Notes under the pieces: model-generated
Seen by the model: only the letters and a program-made list of their open reading frames with translations
Databases searched by the model: none
What the model was told of the DNA's origin: nothing
Origin: Pseudobdellovibrionaceae bacterium
Lineage (GTDB): Bacteria > Bdellovibrionota > Bdellovibrionia > Bdellovibrionales > UBA1609
Direction: 5' to 3'
DNA length: 64,000 nucleotides
NCBI GenBank assembly: GCA_018663505.1
Contig: JABJQG010000072.1
Location: forward strand, 49,290 to 113,289
Part shown: one piece after another, positions 19,031 through 27,763 of the stretch
How the letters are laid out: the number at the start of each line of letters is the position of its first letter
Numbering within the stretch: position 1 is the first letter of the stretch
Made by a program: the position numbers and the translations under genes

Positions 19031-19622
19031 TTCATCTCCTCACAAATAAAATAAAACCTCACACATAAGGTTATGTTCCTCATTGTAGAACAAACCTGGA
19101 GACACTTGCTGACGTTACATCTTACATCAGAAATCACTCCACTCACATAAGAAGCCATAAACATTGGCAGACACAAGCTCCTCTGACCATTCTTAATTAG
19201 GGCAATCTCAAATAGCACTCCTCTCTATGTAATATTCACAAGAAGCGTGCCTATGCTACTTCATTTGTATAGATATACTAGATCTTGAGAGCCTGCTATT
19301 AATCTTAATCAAAAATACCCCTGTTACAATACTTTTTTATAATATACCTCTTAAAATAGTAATTAGAAAACAACCTATTGCTCACAACCCTCTACTCTAC
19401 TCAATTCAAGAAAAGTTCTTATTTATTCGCAGTACCACCTCCCATTATAACTTTTATATTTTTTTACAATCATGCAAGTATACGATGAGTTTGCCTTACA
19501 ATACCTATGTATGGTATCAACATCTAAACTCTATAAAACAGAGGAGAGTTTAATATAATTTTTAAGCTAACAAAGTAGGCTTAAAAATTAGACAAAACAT
19601 TAATTCAATCAAGGAGCACATC
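19031..19622. other. 592-base divergent intergenic region between wbpB and wbpA
   Basis: No convincing coding frame is present; a 63-codon minus-strand frame at 19027-19218 has no family-like features. The region must hold promoters for both wbpB-wbpD and wbpA. A TATAAT hexamer lies at 19338-19343 on the plus strand without a good partner box. The only clear structure is the inverted repeat at 19556-19590, listed separately. The rest is A/T-rich and unremarkable. Confidence 0.5.
19556..19590 (+). promoter_or_regulatory. Perfect 12-bp hairpin in wbpA leader
   Basis: TAATTTTTAAGC (19556-19567) is exactly complementary to GCTTAAAAATTA (19579-19590), with an 11-base spacer. It lies 32 bases before the wbpA start. 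No T-run follows it, so it is not a standard terminator. It may be an operator for a dimeric regulator or a leader RNA hairpin; which of these is inference. Confidence 0.5.
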
Positions 19623-20933
19623 ATGAGTTTTACAGACCTGATAATTAAAAAATTTAAAGACAAAAACGCCATCGTTGGCATCGTTGGTATGGGATATGTT
19701 GGACTTCCAGTTATGTTAAGATACATAGATGTAGGTATTCGCTGCATTGGGCTTGATGTAGATTCAAAAAAAGTTGAACTTTTAAATCAAGGAAAATCTT
19801 ATATTGCTCACATTCCAGAGTCTAAAATTTCAAAAGCTAAAGAGTGCGGGTTTATGGCAACTTCTGACCCTTCAAAAATGGCTGATTGTGACGCCATTAT
19901 TCTTTGTGTGCCTACGCCATTAAATAAATATCGTGAACCCGACATTAGCTATATAACTGATTCTACTGAAAAATTACTCCCCTTTCTAAAAGAAGGACAA
20001 GTCCTTTCTCTAGAAAGCACCACTTACCCCGGAACCACTGAAGAGGAATTAAAAGTTCGCATAGAAAAACAAGGATTTAGAATTGGGGAAAACTTTTTTT
20101 TAGTTTATAGCCCTGAGCGTGAGGATCCTGCTAACCCAAAATTTACTACAAAAACCATTCCAAAAATTGTAGGTGGATCTACTGAAAACTGTAAAAACGT
20201 AGGCATTGCCCTATATGAGCAAATAATTGATGAAGTCGTTCCAGTAAGCTCTACAAAAACTGCAGAAATGACAAAACTACTTGAAAACATCCATCGTGCT
20301 GTAAACATTGGCTTAGTAAATGAAATGAAAATTGTTGCTGATAAAATGGACATCGATATTCATGAAGTGATTCGAGCTGCATCCACAAAACCCTTTGGTT
20401 TTACTCCATATTATCCTGGGCCCGGACTAGGTGGCCACTGTATCCCTATAGATCCTTTTTATTTAACTTGGAAAGCCAGAGAGTTCGGAATAAGTACTCG
20501 CTTTATTGAACTCGCTGGTGAAGTAAATACAAACATGCCACATTGGGTAATCAGCAAACTAACTAATAGCCTGAATAATATGGGCAAATCAATCAAAGGA
20601 TCAAAAATTTTAATCTTAGGAATTGCATATAAAAAAAATGTGGATGACATGAGAGAGTCCCCATCTGTAGAGCTGATGAATATTCTTGAAGAAAAAGGTG
20701 CTGAAATTGCCTACTCTGACCCCTATGTGCCAAGCTTTCCAAACATACGTAAGCATAGCTTTAACCTTAATAGTATCGAGCTAACTCCACAATCCGTATC
20801 TAAATTTGATTGTATTTTACTTGCTACAAACCACGATATTTTTGATTATGATTTAATCAAAAATAATGCAAAATTAATTGTGGATACACGCGGTGTATAC
20901 TCAAAACCATCAAAAAATATAGTCAAAGCCTGA
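19623..20933 (+). CDS. wbpA: UDP-N-acetylglucosamine 6-dehydrogenase, WbpA-like
   Basis: This 436-residue UDP-sugar dehydrogenase oxidises C6 of UDP-GlcNAc twice to the uronic acid using NAD. The Rossmann start [16 protein letters not shown] (near residue 15), [23 protein letters not shown] and the catalytic loop [16 protein letters not shown] (about residue 262, with the nucleophilic Cys in GGHC) are all present. The C-terminal domain has [16 protein letters not shown]. These features match WbpA rather than UDP-glucose dehydrogenase. It starts the pathway continued by the neighbouring WbpB and WbpD. AAGGAG lies about six bases before the ATG. A perfect hairpin precedes it. Confidence 0.93.
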   Translation: MSFTDLIIKKFKDKNAIVGIVGMGYVGLPVMLRYIDVGIRCIGLDVDSKKVELLNQGKSYIAHIPESKISKAKECGFMATSDPSKMADCDAIILCVPTPLNKYREPDISYITDSTEKLLPFLKEGQVLSLESTTYPGTTEEELKVRIEKQGFRIGENFFLVYSPEREDPANPKFTTKTIPKIVGGSTENCKNVGIALYEQIIDEVVPVSSTKTAEMTKLLENIHRAVNIGLVNEMKIVADKMDIDIHEVIRAASTKPFGFTPYYPGPGLGGHCIPIDPFYLTWKAREFGISTRFIELAGEVNTNMPHWVISKLTNSLNNMGKSIKGSKILILGIAYKKNVDDMRESPSVELMNILEEKGAEIAYSDPYVPSFPNIRKHSFNLNSIELTPQSVSKFDCILLATNHDIFDYDLIKNNAKLIVDTRGVYSKPSKNIVKA

Positions 20934-20989
20934 CTGTATTTTTTAGTTTTGAATGAACTGTAAATAACCTTATTATGGCTCTTTTATTA

Positions 20990-22894
20990 CTACTCAACGG
21001 TCACAGACTTAGCCAAATTACGTGGACGATCAACATCATTCCCCAAAGAGTCTGCAACATAGTATGAGAGGAGCTGTAATGGTATTACCTCTATCAACGG
21101 ATTCACTGTCCAATGAGCTTCAGGCAAAGACAGGTAGTGCTCAGAAAGCTTCTTAAGCTGTTCGTCCTCTCCAGTGCCTATACTAATAATAGCTCCACCA
21201 CGAGCCTTGGATTCCTCTAAATTACTTAATGTCTTATCGTAAAGTGCGTCTTTAGGTGCCACCATAACAATAGCCATCTTTTCATCAATTAAAGCTAAGG
21301 GACCATGCTTCATCTCGCCAGCTGCATAACCTTCAGCATGCTTATAAGCAAGCTCCTTCATTTTTAAAGCACCCTCTAGAGCAATGGGGTAATTTACCCC
21401 ACGTCCCATATATAAAAAACCTTTAAACTTTTTTAAAGTGTCTGCAGCATAAGAAAAGAAATGACTATAAGCTAAAACCGAATCCATATGTTTTGGAGCC
21501 TCCAAAAGCCCCATTAATAATCTAGATTCTTTTTCTTCAGAAATTTCACCTTTTGCTTTTGCTATAGAAATTGAAATAAGATTCAGCACTGCTAAAGAGG
21601 TGACAAAAGCCTTAGTACTTGCCACGCCCACTTCAACACCAGCATTCATATAAAGATGACCATCTGATTCTCGGTCGATAGAGGAACGTCTAACATTACA
21701 AATACTCAAAGTTTTAACACCCTCTGATTTTACCTGCCTTAAAGCAGCCAAAGTATCTGCCGTTTCACCGGACTGAGTAATAAAAATGACTAATGAGTCT
21801 TTGGGAATAATGGGATTTCTATACCTAAACTCACTAGCAAGTTCTATCTCCACAGGAACCTTTGCTAAATTTTCAATATAATATTCACCGACCATACCAG
21901 CATAGAAACTGGTTCCACACCCAACAATAAAAACACGTTCTAGGTTTTTAAAAGTGTCTAATGTAGATTTAATATCTGCTGCCACTTCATCTGCAGTTAA
22001 ATCACCTTCAATAAGCTTATCGTAATCTAAACCAAAACCAACATTTTTTAAACTTACAGTATTTTTTAGAGCATCAACATGAGGCTCAATAGCTGCCGAA
22101 ACAGCTCTTGGTTGCTCGTAAATTTCCTTCAGCATAAAATGCTCATAACCCTGTTTCTCGGCCTGCTCAGCATCCCATTTAATTGTGGTCACTTTTTTAT
22201 CCAAGCTCTTGCCCTCAATATCAAAATAACTCACAGACTCACCAGTTAAAAAAGCAACCTCGTTGTCTTCTAAATAAACCACATCTTTTGTATATGGCAT
22301 AATGGCCTGAATATCGCTAGCAATAACTACTTCACGAGCATCATCACAAACTCCAATTACAAGTGGCGGTCCATTTTTAAAAGCAACTATTTGATCTGGA
22401 TATTCTTCCGAAACCACCAAAATAGAATAAGCCCCTTCAAGTTTAGAAATAATTTTTATTACTGCTTCATAAAGATTATTAGCACCATCATTAGCATAAT
22501 GAACTAAGTGAGCCACTAATTCTGAATCAGTATCCGATTCAAAAACCGAACCCTGTTTCTTAAGCTCCACTCGAAGCTCTTCATTATTCTCAATAATTCC
22601 ATTATGAACAATATTTACCTGATAAACCTTATGAGGATGTGCATTTTTTTCCACAGGAGCCCCATGGGTAGCCCAACGTGTATGACCGATCCCAACACCA
22701 CCAGGAAAAGACTTACCCTCTAATTTTTCTTTTAAATTAACTAATTTTCCCTGAGCCCGAATACGCTCATATTTGCCCTGATTTAACACAGAAATTCCAG
22801 CACTGTCATAACCACGATACTCTAAAGTCTCCAACCCATGAATAATCACATCTTTAGGATCCTTAGGACCCATATAACCAACAATTCCACACAT
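20990..22894 (-). CDS. glmS: Glutamine-fructose-6-phosphate aminotransferase
   Basis: GlmS makes glucosamine-6-phosphate from fructose-6-phosphate and glutamine, the entry to UDP-GlcNAc. Cys2 in MCGIVGY is the glutaminase nucleophile, exposed after Met removal, so ATG 22894 must be the start; an ATG three codons earlier would bury it and sits on the AAAGGA ribosome site. HTRWATHG and HNGIIEN complete the glutaminase domain. Two SIS isomerase domains follow (VGCGTSFYAG near residue 325; FMGRG-like region near 500), ending in the canonical PRNLAKSVTVE. Length is 634 residues. It lies downstream of glmU on the same strand, separated by a large inverted repeat. Confidence 0.97.
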   Translation of the reverse strand: MCGIVGYMGPKDPKDVIIHGLETLEYRGYDSAGISVLNQGKYERIRAQGKLVNLKEKLEGKSFPGGVGIGHTRWATHGAPVEKNAHPHKVYQVNIVHNGIIENNEELRVELKKQGSVFESDTDSELVAHLVHYANDGANNLYEAVIKIISKLEGAYSILVVSEEYPDQIVAFKNGPPLVIGVCDDAREVVIASDIQAIMPYTKDVVYLEDNEVAFLTGESVSYFDIEGKSLDKKVTTIKWDAEQAEKQGYEHFMLKEIYEQPRAVSAAIEPHVDALKNTVSLKNVGFGLDYDKLIEGDLTADEVAADIKSTLDTFKNLERVFIVGCGTSFYAGMVGEYYIENLAKVPVEIELASEFRYRNPIIPKDSLVIFITQSGETADTLAALRQVKSEGVKTLSICNVRRSSIDRESDGHLYMNAGVEVGVASTKAFVTSLAVLNLISISIAKAKGEISEEKESRLLMGLLEAPKHMDSVLAYSHFFSYAADTLKKFKGFLYMGRGVNYPIALEGALKMKELAYKHAEGYAAGEMKHGPLALIDEKMAIVMVAPKDALYDKTLSNLEESKARGGAIISIGTGEDEQLKKLSEHYLSLPEAHWTVNPLIEVIPLQLLSYYVADSLGNDVDRPRNLAKSVTVE

Positions 22895-22939
22895 AAAATT
22901 CATCCTTTAAAAATAATTAATAAAAAAATAAATGTCCGC

Positions 22940-23150
22940 ATTAAAACTATGAATACGATTCTTACTTTAAAATTATAAATGAATGCTTTGGCCTTTGTAG
23001 GTACTTACGTCGAGCGATGCGTATCCGGGTTGCGGCATCTTTTTAGATGACGCCATCCGAAGACGCTTCGCACCCGCTCGTGCTCGTGCCTACAAAGGCC
23101 AAAGCATTCATTTATAATTTTAAAGTAAGAATCGTATTCATAGTTTTAAT
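22940..23150. repeat. 62-bp perfect inverted repeat between glmU and glmS
   Basis: Bases 22940-23001 are exactly complementary to 23089-23150. The 87-base centre is much richer in G/C than its surroundings and contains further partial pairings (for example CGAGCG with CGCTCG, and CATCT with AGATG). As RNA from the minus strand it would form a hairpin of about 211 nt starting 45 bases before glmS. It could be a transposon-like miniature element, a processing or termination structure, or a leader controlling glmS. I recognise no known family in it. Confidence 0.85.
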
Positions 23151-23192
23151 TCCACCCAAGTTCCTAACGGAAACAATTTTTTCAATCTAAAA

Positions 23193-24617
23193 TTAAACCT
23201 TATCCCCAACAACATCAGTCTCTACATTTTGTAAAGCAGAGGTCTGCTCACGTAACTTAGTTGGCACATAACCCTGTTTAGTAATTTGCCGACTACGAGC
23301 AATAGCAAACCCACCATCAGGAACTTCTTTAGTAATCGTACTTCCAGAAGCGATCAAGGCATCTTCACCAACGGTCACTGGGGCAACAAACTGAGTATCA
23401 CTACCCACAAACGTACGGTCACCAATCACTGTTTTATACTTTTTCTTATCCACATCATAGTTACAAGTAATGGTTCCACAACCAATATTAACTTCTTCTC
23501 CAATTTCAGCATCTCCCAAATAAGTTAAATGCCCAGCCTTAGACTTACTACCAAAATTAACCTTTTTGAGTTCAACAAAATTACCAATACGAGCGTCTTC
23601 TCCGATAATAGTTTCTGGACGAATACGCGCAAAAGGGCCAATAACTGCTTTAGACTTGATAATGGAAGATTCTAAATGCGACATGGTTTTTATAATTACA
23701 CCATCATACACAATCATATTGTTTAAAAAACTATTTTGCTCTACCACACAATATTTCCCAATCAGCGTACTTCCCCTTAAAAATACACCCGGAAAAATAA
23801 CAGAAGACTCACCTATCTTAACATCATCTTCAATATAAGTATTACTAGGGTCTATAATTGTGGCTCCATTTTCCATATGCGTTTTGGCATTACGTTTAAA
23901 AACATATTGAGATGTCTTAGCCAGTTCCACTTGCGAGTTCACCCCGTAAGCCACTGACATTTTACAAGCACTAGTGCATACTTTTAAATGATTTTCTAAA
24001 CTTAGAGAAACAAGGTCAGTTAAGTAGTATTCCTTTTGTGTATTATGATTTTTGATCTTAGGTAAAAGCTCTTTGAGTACATCAGACTTAACTAAATAAA
24101 TCCCGGTATTTACTTCGTGAATTTTTAAAGTCTCGCTTGAGGCGTCTTTAGCTTCTACAATTGCGCGTATATCCCCTTTATGACGTACTATTCGGCCAAA
24201 CTGTTTTGGGTTTTTCATATTTACCGTGGTCACCTGCAAGTCAGACTCAGAGTCAGCAAAATTATCTAGCATTAATTTTATATCCTGTTTTAAAATTAAT
24301 GGATGATCTCCATTTAATATTAACACATTGCCAGATAAAGTTTCCACATTAGCTGCTTTAACTGCGTCAGCAGTTCCTAATTGTGATGTTTGTTTTAGAC
24401 AAGTGACACCCAAAGGCTCAATCACTTTTCGCACCAATGGTTCTCCATAGCCCAGCACCACACGAATTTCTTCTGCGCCCGCCTGTTTTACACTCTCAAT
24501 CACTCGTGTAATCATGGGCTTCCCAGCCACAGGATGTAAAATCTTAGGCAACGAAGATTTCATTCGAGTTCCCTTACCTGCTGCTAAAATAATCACTGAA
24601 AATTTTTGTTGTTCCAT
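23193..24617 (-). CDS. glmU: Bifunctional UDP-GlcNAc pyrophosphorylase / GlcN-1-P acetyltransferase
   Basis: GlmU acetylates glucosamine-1-phosphate and couples it to UTP, giving UDP-GlcNAc. The N-terminal uridylyltransferase has VIILAAGKGTRMKSSLPK (residues 8-25) and LNGDHPL; the C-terminal left-handed beta helix includes RIRPETIIGEDARIGNFVE and AGHLTYLGDAEIGE with the catalytic His. GCGTITCNYD is the typical coenzyme A site. The 474 residues are the usual length. It is divergent from the M14 peptidase gene, with only 45 bases between the starts. Its product feeds the WbpA and WbpM-type enzymes encoded upstream in the window. Confidence 0.97.
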   Translation of the reverse strand: MEQQKFSVIILAAGKGTRMKSSLPKILHPVAGKPMITRVIESVKQAGAEEIRVVLGYGEPLVRKVIEPLGVTCLKQTSQLGTADAVKAANVETLSGNVLILNGDHPLILKQDIKLMLDNFADSESDLQVTTVNMKNPKQFGRIVRHKGDIRAIVEAKDASSETLKIHEVNTGIYLVKSDVLKELLPKIKNHNTQKEYYLTDLVSLSLENHLKVCTSACKMSVAYGVNSQVELAKTSQYVFKRNAKTHMENGATIIDPSNTYIEDDVKIGESSVIFPGVFLRGSTLIGKYCVVEQNSFLNNMIVYDGVIIKTMSHLESSIIKSKAVIGPFARIRPETIIGEDARIGNFVELKKVNFGSKSKAGHLTYLGDAEIGEEVNIGCGTITCNYDVDKKKYKTVIGDRTFVGSDTQFVAPVTVGEDALIASGSTITKEVPDGGFAIARSRQITKQGYVPTKLREQTSALQNVETDVVGDKV

Positions 24618-24662
24618 AGAATAAGCCTCGACAAATCTGAATCTCGTTAATATCGTTAACTT

Positions 24663-25337
24663 ATGCCTTTAATACACAATCCCAACTGGGCCATAAGTTC
24701 GTCTGGTGAGTCTATATCACTTTTTCAATCTCAACAATCTCTAAAAAGCCCGCTCCTTTTCATTGGAGGAGTGCATGGAGACGAACCCGAGGGAGTTGAA
24801 CTTGCTGAAAAACTGATCAATTGGATCAATGTTTCAGCCAACCCTTATGAGCTTAAAGATTGGGCACTTATTCCCTGTATTAATCCTGATGGTTATAAAA
24901 AAAACCAAAGGGTGAATGGCAATGAGGTAGACCTTAACCGTAATTACCCTTCAAAAAACTGGAAACCTATTAAAGCTGGTACTAAAAAACGTTATAACCC
25001 CGGCCCTCACCCTGGTAGTGAACCCGAAATTAAATCACTTGTAAAACTCATTCAAGACATCCAACCACTCATAATTATTCATTTTCACTCTTGGGAGCCA
25101 TGCATTGTGGTTACAGGAGAACCAGGGCTCAAGTTTGCAACTCCGCTAAGTGAAAGCTCTGGATATAAAATTATCCCTACCATTGGCTATGATACTCCAG
25201 GTGGGCTGAGCCAATACGCTTGGCACGACCTAAAGATACCTGTGATTTGTATTGAAGAACAAGAGCATATAGACTTAGATAAAGTGTGGCCGAATTTTAA
25301 AGATGGCCTCATTAAAATTTTACAAAAAGATTTTTAA
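24663..25337 (+). CDS. M14-family zinc carboxypeptidase, MpaA-like murein peptide amidase
   Basis: The 224-residue protein shows the M14 zinc site: HGDEPEG (His and Glu ligands, about residue 39), the third ligand in IIHFHSWEP (about 140), the substrate Arg pair in GNEVDLNRNYP, and the catalytic Glu in ICIEEQE (about 200). Short size, no signal peptide and NPDGYKKNQRVN resemble MpaA, which cleaves the gamma-D-Glu-diaminopimelate bond in recycled muropeptides. Substrate assignment is by resemblance. The kinase gene begins four bases after its stop, suggesting one transcript. Confidence 0.82.
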   Translation: MPLIHNPNWAISSSGESISLFQSQQSLKSPLLFIGGVHGDEPEGVELAEKLINWINVSANPYELKDWALIPCINPDGYKKNQRVNGNEVDLNRNYPSKNWKPIKAGTKKRYNPGPHPGSEPEIKSLVKLIQDIQPLIIIHFHSWEPCIVVTGEPGLKFATPLSESSGYKIIPTIGYDTPGGLSQYAWHDLKIPVICIEEQEHIDLDKVWPNFKDGLIKILQKDF

Positions 25338-25341
25338 ACAA

Positions 25342-25953
25342 ATGGAACAGCATCAAGTACCAAAATCTAGGATTTTAATTGTGCACCCAATAGACCCTAA
25401 GAAGGTGGATTTTGGAGCCGATGTTGTGCCAAATCTGCAAAAAGCATGTGAAAATAAAAATAACTACTCTTGTATTGTTATAAATGTTTCCCCTGATAAT
25501 CTTGATCAATTTTTTAGCTATATGGATGACGTTCTTAAACGAGCACCAAGTACACAGTTTATTGTAGTTCTTAATCAGTTGGATCAACCCATGTTGATGC
25601 GTGTGTTGCAAAAAAAGAATATATTTAAGGTTCTAAAATTATTTAATTTAGACTCCATCACTCAAGAAATTTTGTTTGCCATTGATAAATACGATAAAAA
25701 TCAACAGAACAATGTCTTGATGACCTTAATTGACGAGCAAAACTATCAGCTAAATTTAATGTCAAAGAAATTAGAAAAAGCCGTAAAAAAAAGACAGTCT
25801 TATTTAGAAAAATCAAAATACAACTTAGAACACACAAGTAAAATTTATAAACTACTTATGAGTGCACTTATTGCTATTCATAAGTCCCAATCCATTGCCC
25901 ACATGGAGCAAAATCTCTACCAAGTTTTATCTAAAAACTTAAACTTAAATTAG
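25342..25953 (+). CDS. N-terminal part of a histidine kinase, ended by an in-frame TAG
   Basis: From ATG 25342 this piece encodes 203 residues: a receiver-like alpha/beta domain (ILIVHP near residue 10, no obvious phosphorylatable Asp), a coiled coil (about residues 125-165), and the beginning of a GAF-like domain ending ...QVLSKNLNLN before TAG at 25951-25953. The frame continues unbroken after that TAG for 34 codons and then into the kinase domains, so this is the front half of a single ancestral protein. A longer start at 25303 would overlap the peptidase gene. If translated alone it would be a soluble signalling fragment. Confidence 0.6.
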   Translation: MEQHQVPKSRILIVHPIDPKKVDFGADVVPNLQKACENKNNYSCIVINVSPDNLDQFFSYMDDVLKRAPSTQFIVVLNQLDQPMLMRVLQKKNIFKVLKLFNLDSITQEILFAIDKYDKNQQNNVLMTLIDEQNYQLNLMSKKLEKAVKKRQSYLEKSKYNLEHTSKIYKLLMSALIAIHKSQSIAHMEQNLYQVLSKNLNLN

Positions 25954-27237
25954 CTCAGAATATTCTACCTTGCTCAAGAAAACTATATTGACCAATTTAC
26001 CCAGGCCCAAGCAAGTCTCACAATATACAAACAGCCATTATACTCTAACCAAGAGGTGGTTGGATGGTGTTTATACTCTATTGATGGGAACCCCTTTACA
26101 GACCATATCGACTTTTTTGATAAAATCGCAAATGCTCTCGGCCTCTCTTTAGATAAAATTACTAAGCTGAATCAACTGGAGTCATTAAAAAACCAATGGA
26201 AATCAACTTTCAACTCTATTACCCAAGCCTTAGCCCTGGTGGATAATGGATTTAATATTATCCAAGCAAATAACCAGTATTTAAAAGATTCCAAAAAAAC
26301 TCATAAGCAAATCATTGGACAAAGCTGTTTTATTTCCTATTTCAACAAAGATCTCGCAAGTCATTTTTCACCCACAAAACCATCCAACTATAAATATCAA
26401 CAAAGCCTTTCCCAAAATGACAGCAAAAACTTCGACATTCTATCTCAGCCTGTGCAAGCTGATAATCACGAAGAAAATTTAATCTTAGTCATGTTTCGCG
26501 ATGTAACTGAAGAAAATAAAATGGAGAGCTACCTCATTCAATCTTCCAAAATGGCCGAACTTGGAACTATTGGAAGCAGCATAGCTCATGAGCTAAATAA
26601 CCCACTGGGGGGAATCCTGTCTTTTCTTCAGCTTATTAAAATGGATATGCCTAAGGACCATCAGTTTTTTGATGATATAAACGAAATGGAAAATGCAGCC
26701 TTAAGGTCAAAAGATATTGTTTTAAACCTACTTGGTTTTTCACGCTTTCAATCTGGTTCACCTACGGAACAGTTTTCTATCTCAGGCTGTGTAGAAAATG
26801 CATTAAAAATTTTAGAATTACAAACACGCTCCAAAGGTATAATAATGGAGACTCACTTTGAGGATAAAGGTATTAAAATTGATGGAAACAAAAATCAATT
26901 TACTCAAGCATTAGTTAACATCATTCAAAACTCCATTGACGCCATCTCAGATAAAATGGCTGACACACCAGGTGACGACAGTCTCATTCGTATTGAAACA
27001 CACTTAAAATCACCAGGACTACAGATTACTATAACGGATAATGGTTTGGGCATCCCACCTCAACATCAAAAGAAAATTTTTGATCCACTGTTTTCAACAA
27101 AACAAAACAGCTCCGGCCTTGGCCTCACCGTCTCCTTTCAAATTCTAGCACAACATAATGGTCACCTTGAAATTTTCTCACAATTACAAGCCGGAACTTC
27201 TGCTAAAATTCAACTTCGATTGCCTTCTACAAATTAG
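25954..27237 (+). CDS. C-terminal part of the split histidine kinase (GAF end, PAS, kinase core)
   Basis: The first usual start after the TAG is ATG 26056, giving 393 residues; the frame is open from 25954. A PAS-like domain (about 26200-26500; TQALALVDNGFNIIQAN) leads to a HisKA box with SSIAHELNNPLGG (phospho-acceptor His), then the ATPase motifs NIIQNSIDAISD (N box), DNGLGIP (G1), FDPLFSTKQ (F box) and SSGLGLTVS (G2). All catalytic motifs are intact, so this half could be an active soluble kinase. It resembles NtrB-type kinases that act on NtrC-family regulators such as the one downstream. Confidence 0.75.
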   Translation, partial: LRIFYLAQENYIDQFTQAQASLTIYKQPLYSNQEVVGWCLYSIDGNPFTDHIDFFDKIANALGLSLDKITKLNQLESLKNQWKSTFNSITQALALVDNGFNIIQANNQYLKDSKKTHKQIIGQSCFISYFNKDLASHFSPTKPSNYKYQQSLSQNDSKNFDILSQPVQADNHEENLILVMFRDVTEENKMESYLIQSSKMAELGTIGSSIAHELNNPLGGILSFLQLIKMDMPKDHQFFDDINEMENAALRSKDIVLNLLGFSRFQSGSPTEQFSISGCVENALKILELQTRSKGIIMETHFEDKGIKIDGNKNQFTQALVNIIQNSIDAISDKMADTPGDDSLIRIETHLKSPGLQITITDNGLGIPPQHQKKIFDPLFSTKQNSSGLGLTVSFQILAQHNGHLEIFSQLQAGTSAKIQLRLPSTN

Positions 27238-27273
27238 GTGTTTTTTAAAAAATAAATCAATTCGAACTTATGG

Positions 27274-27548
27274 GTTTATGGATGGAGGTTGGGGTTTTTA
27301 GGGCAAAGTTGAGAGCTTTCCATCCATGGGAGATCAGGGGCTGGCCGCCCCTGAAACCCGCAATTCTTCAACATCGTGTTGAAGAATCTATAAGTAATTA
27401 AACCCCTTCTCGTCACTATGAGTTTTTTTTAGATTCCCCCACACGACGTGGGGGAATTGGTGGGCTCGGGCCGCCTTTAGGCCCGATCTCCCATGGATGG
27501 AAAACTCTCAACTTTGCCCTAAAAACTCCAACTCCTCACCCATAAACT
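27274..27548. repeat. Palindromic repeat element, family A, copy 1 (two inverted modules)
   Basis: The outer arms pair almost perfectly (27294-27335 with 27485-27526, extending imperfectly to about 27274 and 27548). Inside are four hairpins: CAGGGGC/GCCCCTG (27335-27353), an 11-bp stem with loop TCG (27363-27387), a 10-bp stem (27433-27457) and CGGGCC/GGCCCG (27467-27485). Each half is the same module in opposite orientation: TTTCCATCC, GGGAGATC, a G/C hairpin, CAATTC, a second hairpin, GAATCTA. Copies occur at 46701-46906 and 60606-60690. It fills most of the gap between the kinase and the regulator. Confidence 0.9.
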
Positions 27549-27636
27549 TATAGAAAAAAATTCAAAAATAACTTAACTAGCTGAAATCTAACAATTCCAT
27601 TACGCGACTTCACAGGCTAGTTTTTGCATCAAAAAT

Positions 27637-27664
27637 TTGACACTAGTCAATTCTATGATAGCAT
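27637..27664 (+). promoter_or_regulatory. Candidate sigma-70 promoter of the NtrC-type regulator
   Basis: TTGACA at 27637-27642 and TAGCAT at 27659-27664 are 16 bases apart. A perfect palindrome AATTCTATG/CATAGAATT (27649-27670) spans the -10 box, the position of an operator. The pairing suggests autoregulation, which is inference. Confidence 0.5.
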
Positions 27665-27735
27665 AGAATTAGGTCCTGAAGCCGTTTTCAGGTCTTTTAG
27701 TCCATGACGGACTTAAGGCAAGTGTTCAAACACTT
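27649..27735 (+). promoter_or_regulatory. Four successive hairpins in the regulator leader
   Basis: In order: AATTCTATG/CATAGAATT (27649-27670), CCTGAA/TTCAGG (27675-27692), AGTCC/GGACT (27699-27713) and AAGTGTT/AACACTT (27720-27735). They end 28 bases before the regulator ATG. No T-run follows the last, so it is not a simple terminator. It could be a structured leader RNA. No riboswitch class was recognised. Confidence 0.45.
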
Positions 27736-27763
27736 TGTTTAAAATATCCAGGAAGGATAACTT

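Larger units (their letters stand above)
25342..27237 (+). pseudogene. Split histidine kinase gene (in-frame amber codon)
   Basis: Reading one frame from 25342 to 27237 gives receiver-like domain, coiled coil, GAF-like domain, PAS and kinase core, interrupted only by TAG at 25951-25953. Across the stop the text NLNLN / LRIFYLAQENYIDQF keeps the pattern of one continuous GAF domain. There is no frameshift and no other stop, so decay is recent, or the stop is read through, or one base was miscalled. The partner is probably the NtrC-type regulator at 27764. Confidence 0.7.

Noticed and set aside
19027..19218. Small minus-strand reading frame upstream of wbpB
   Set aside because: The composition is not protein-like, there is no ribosome site, and it lies in the promoter region of two divergent genes.
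22895..23192. glmS ribozyme
   Set aside because: The region is in the right place, but it is dominated by a 62-bp perfect inverted repeat and I could not identify the conserved ribozyme core.
27238..27763. CRISPR-like or tandem-repeat array
   Set aside because: The repeated blocks are inverted modules of a palindrome, not regularly spaced direct repeats with unique spacers.
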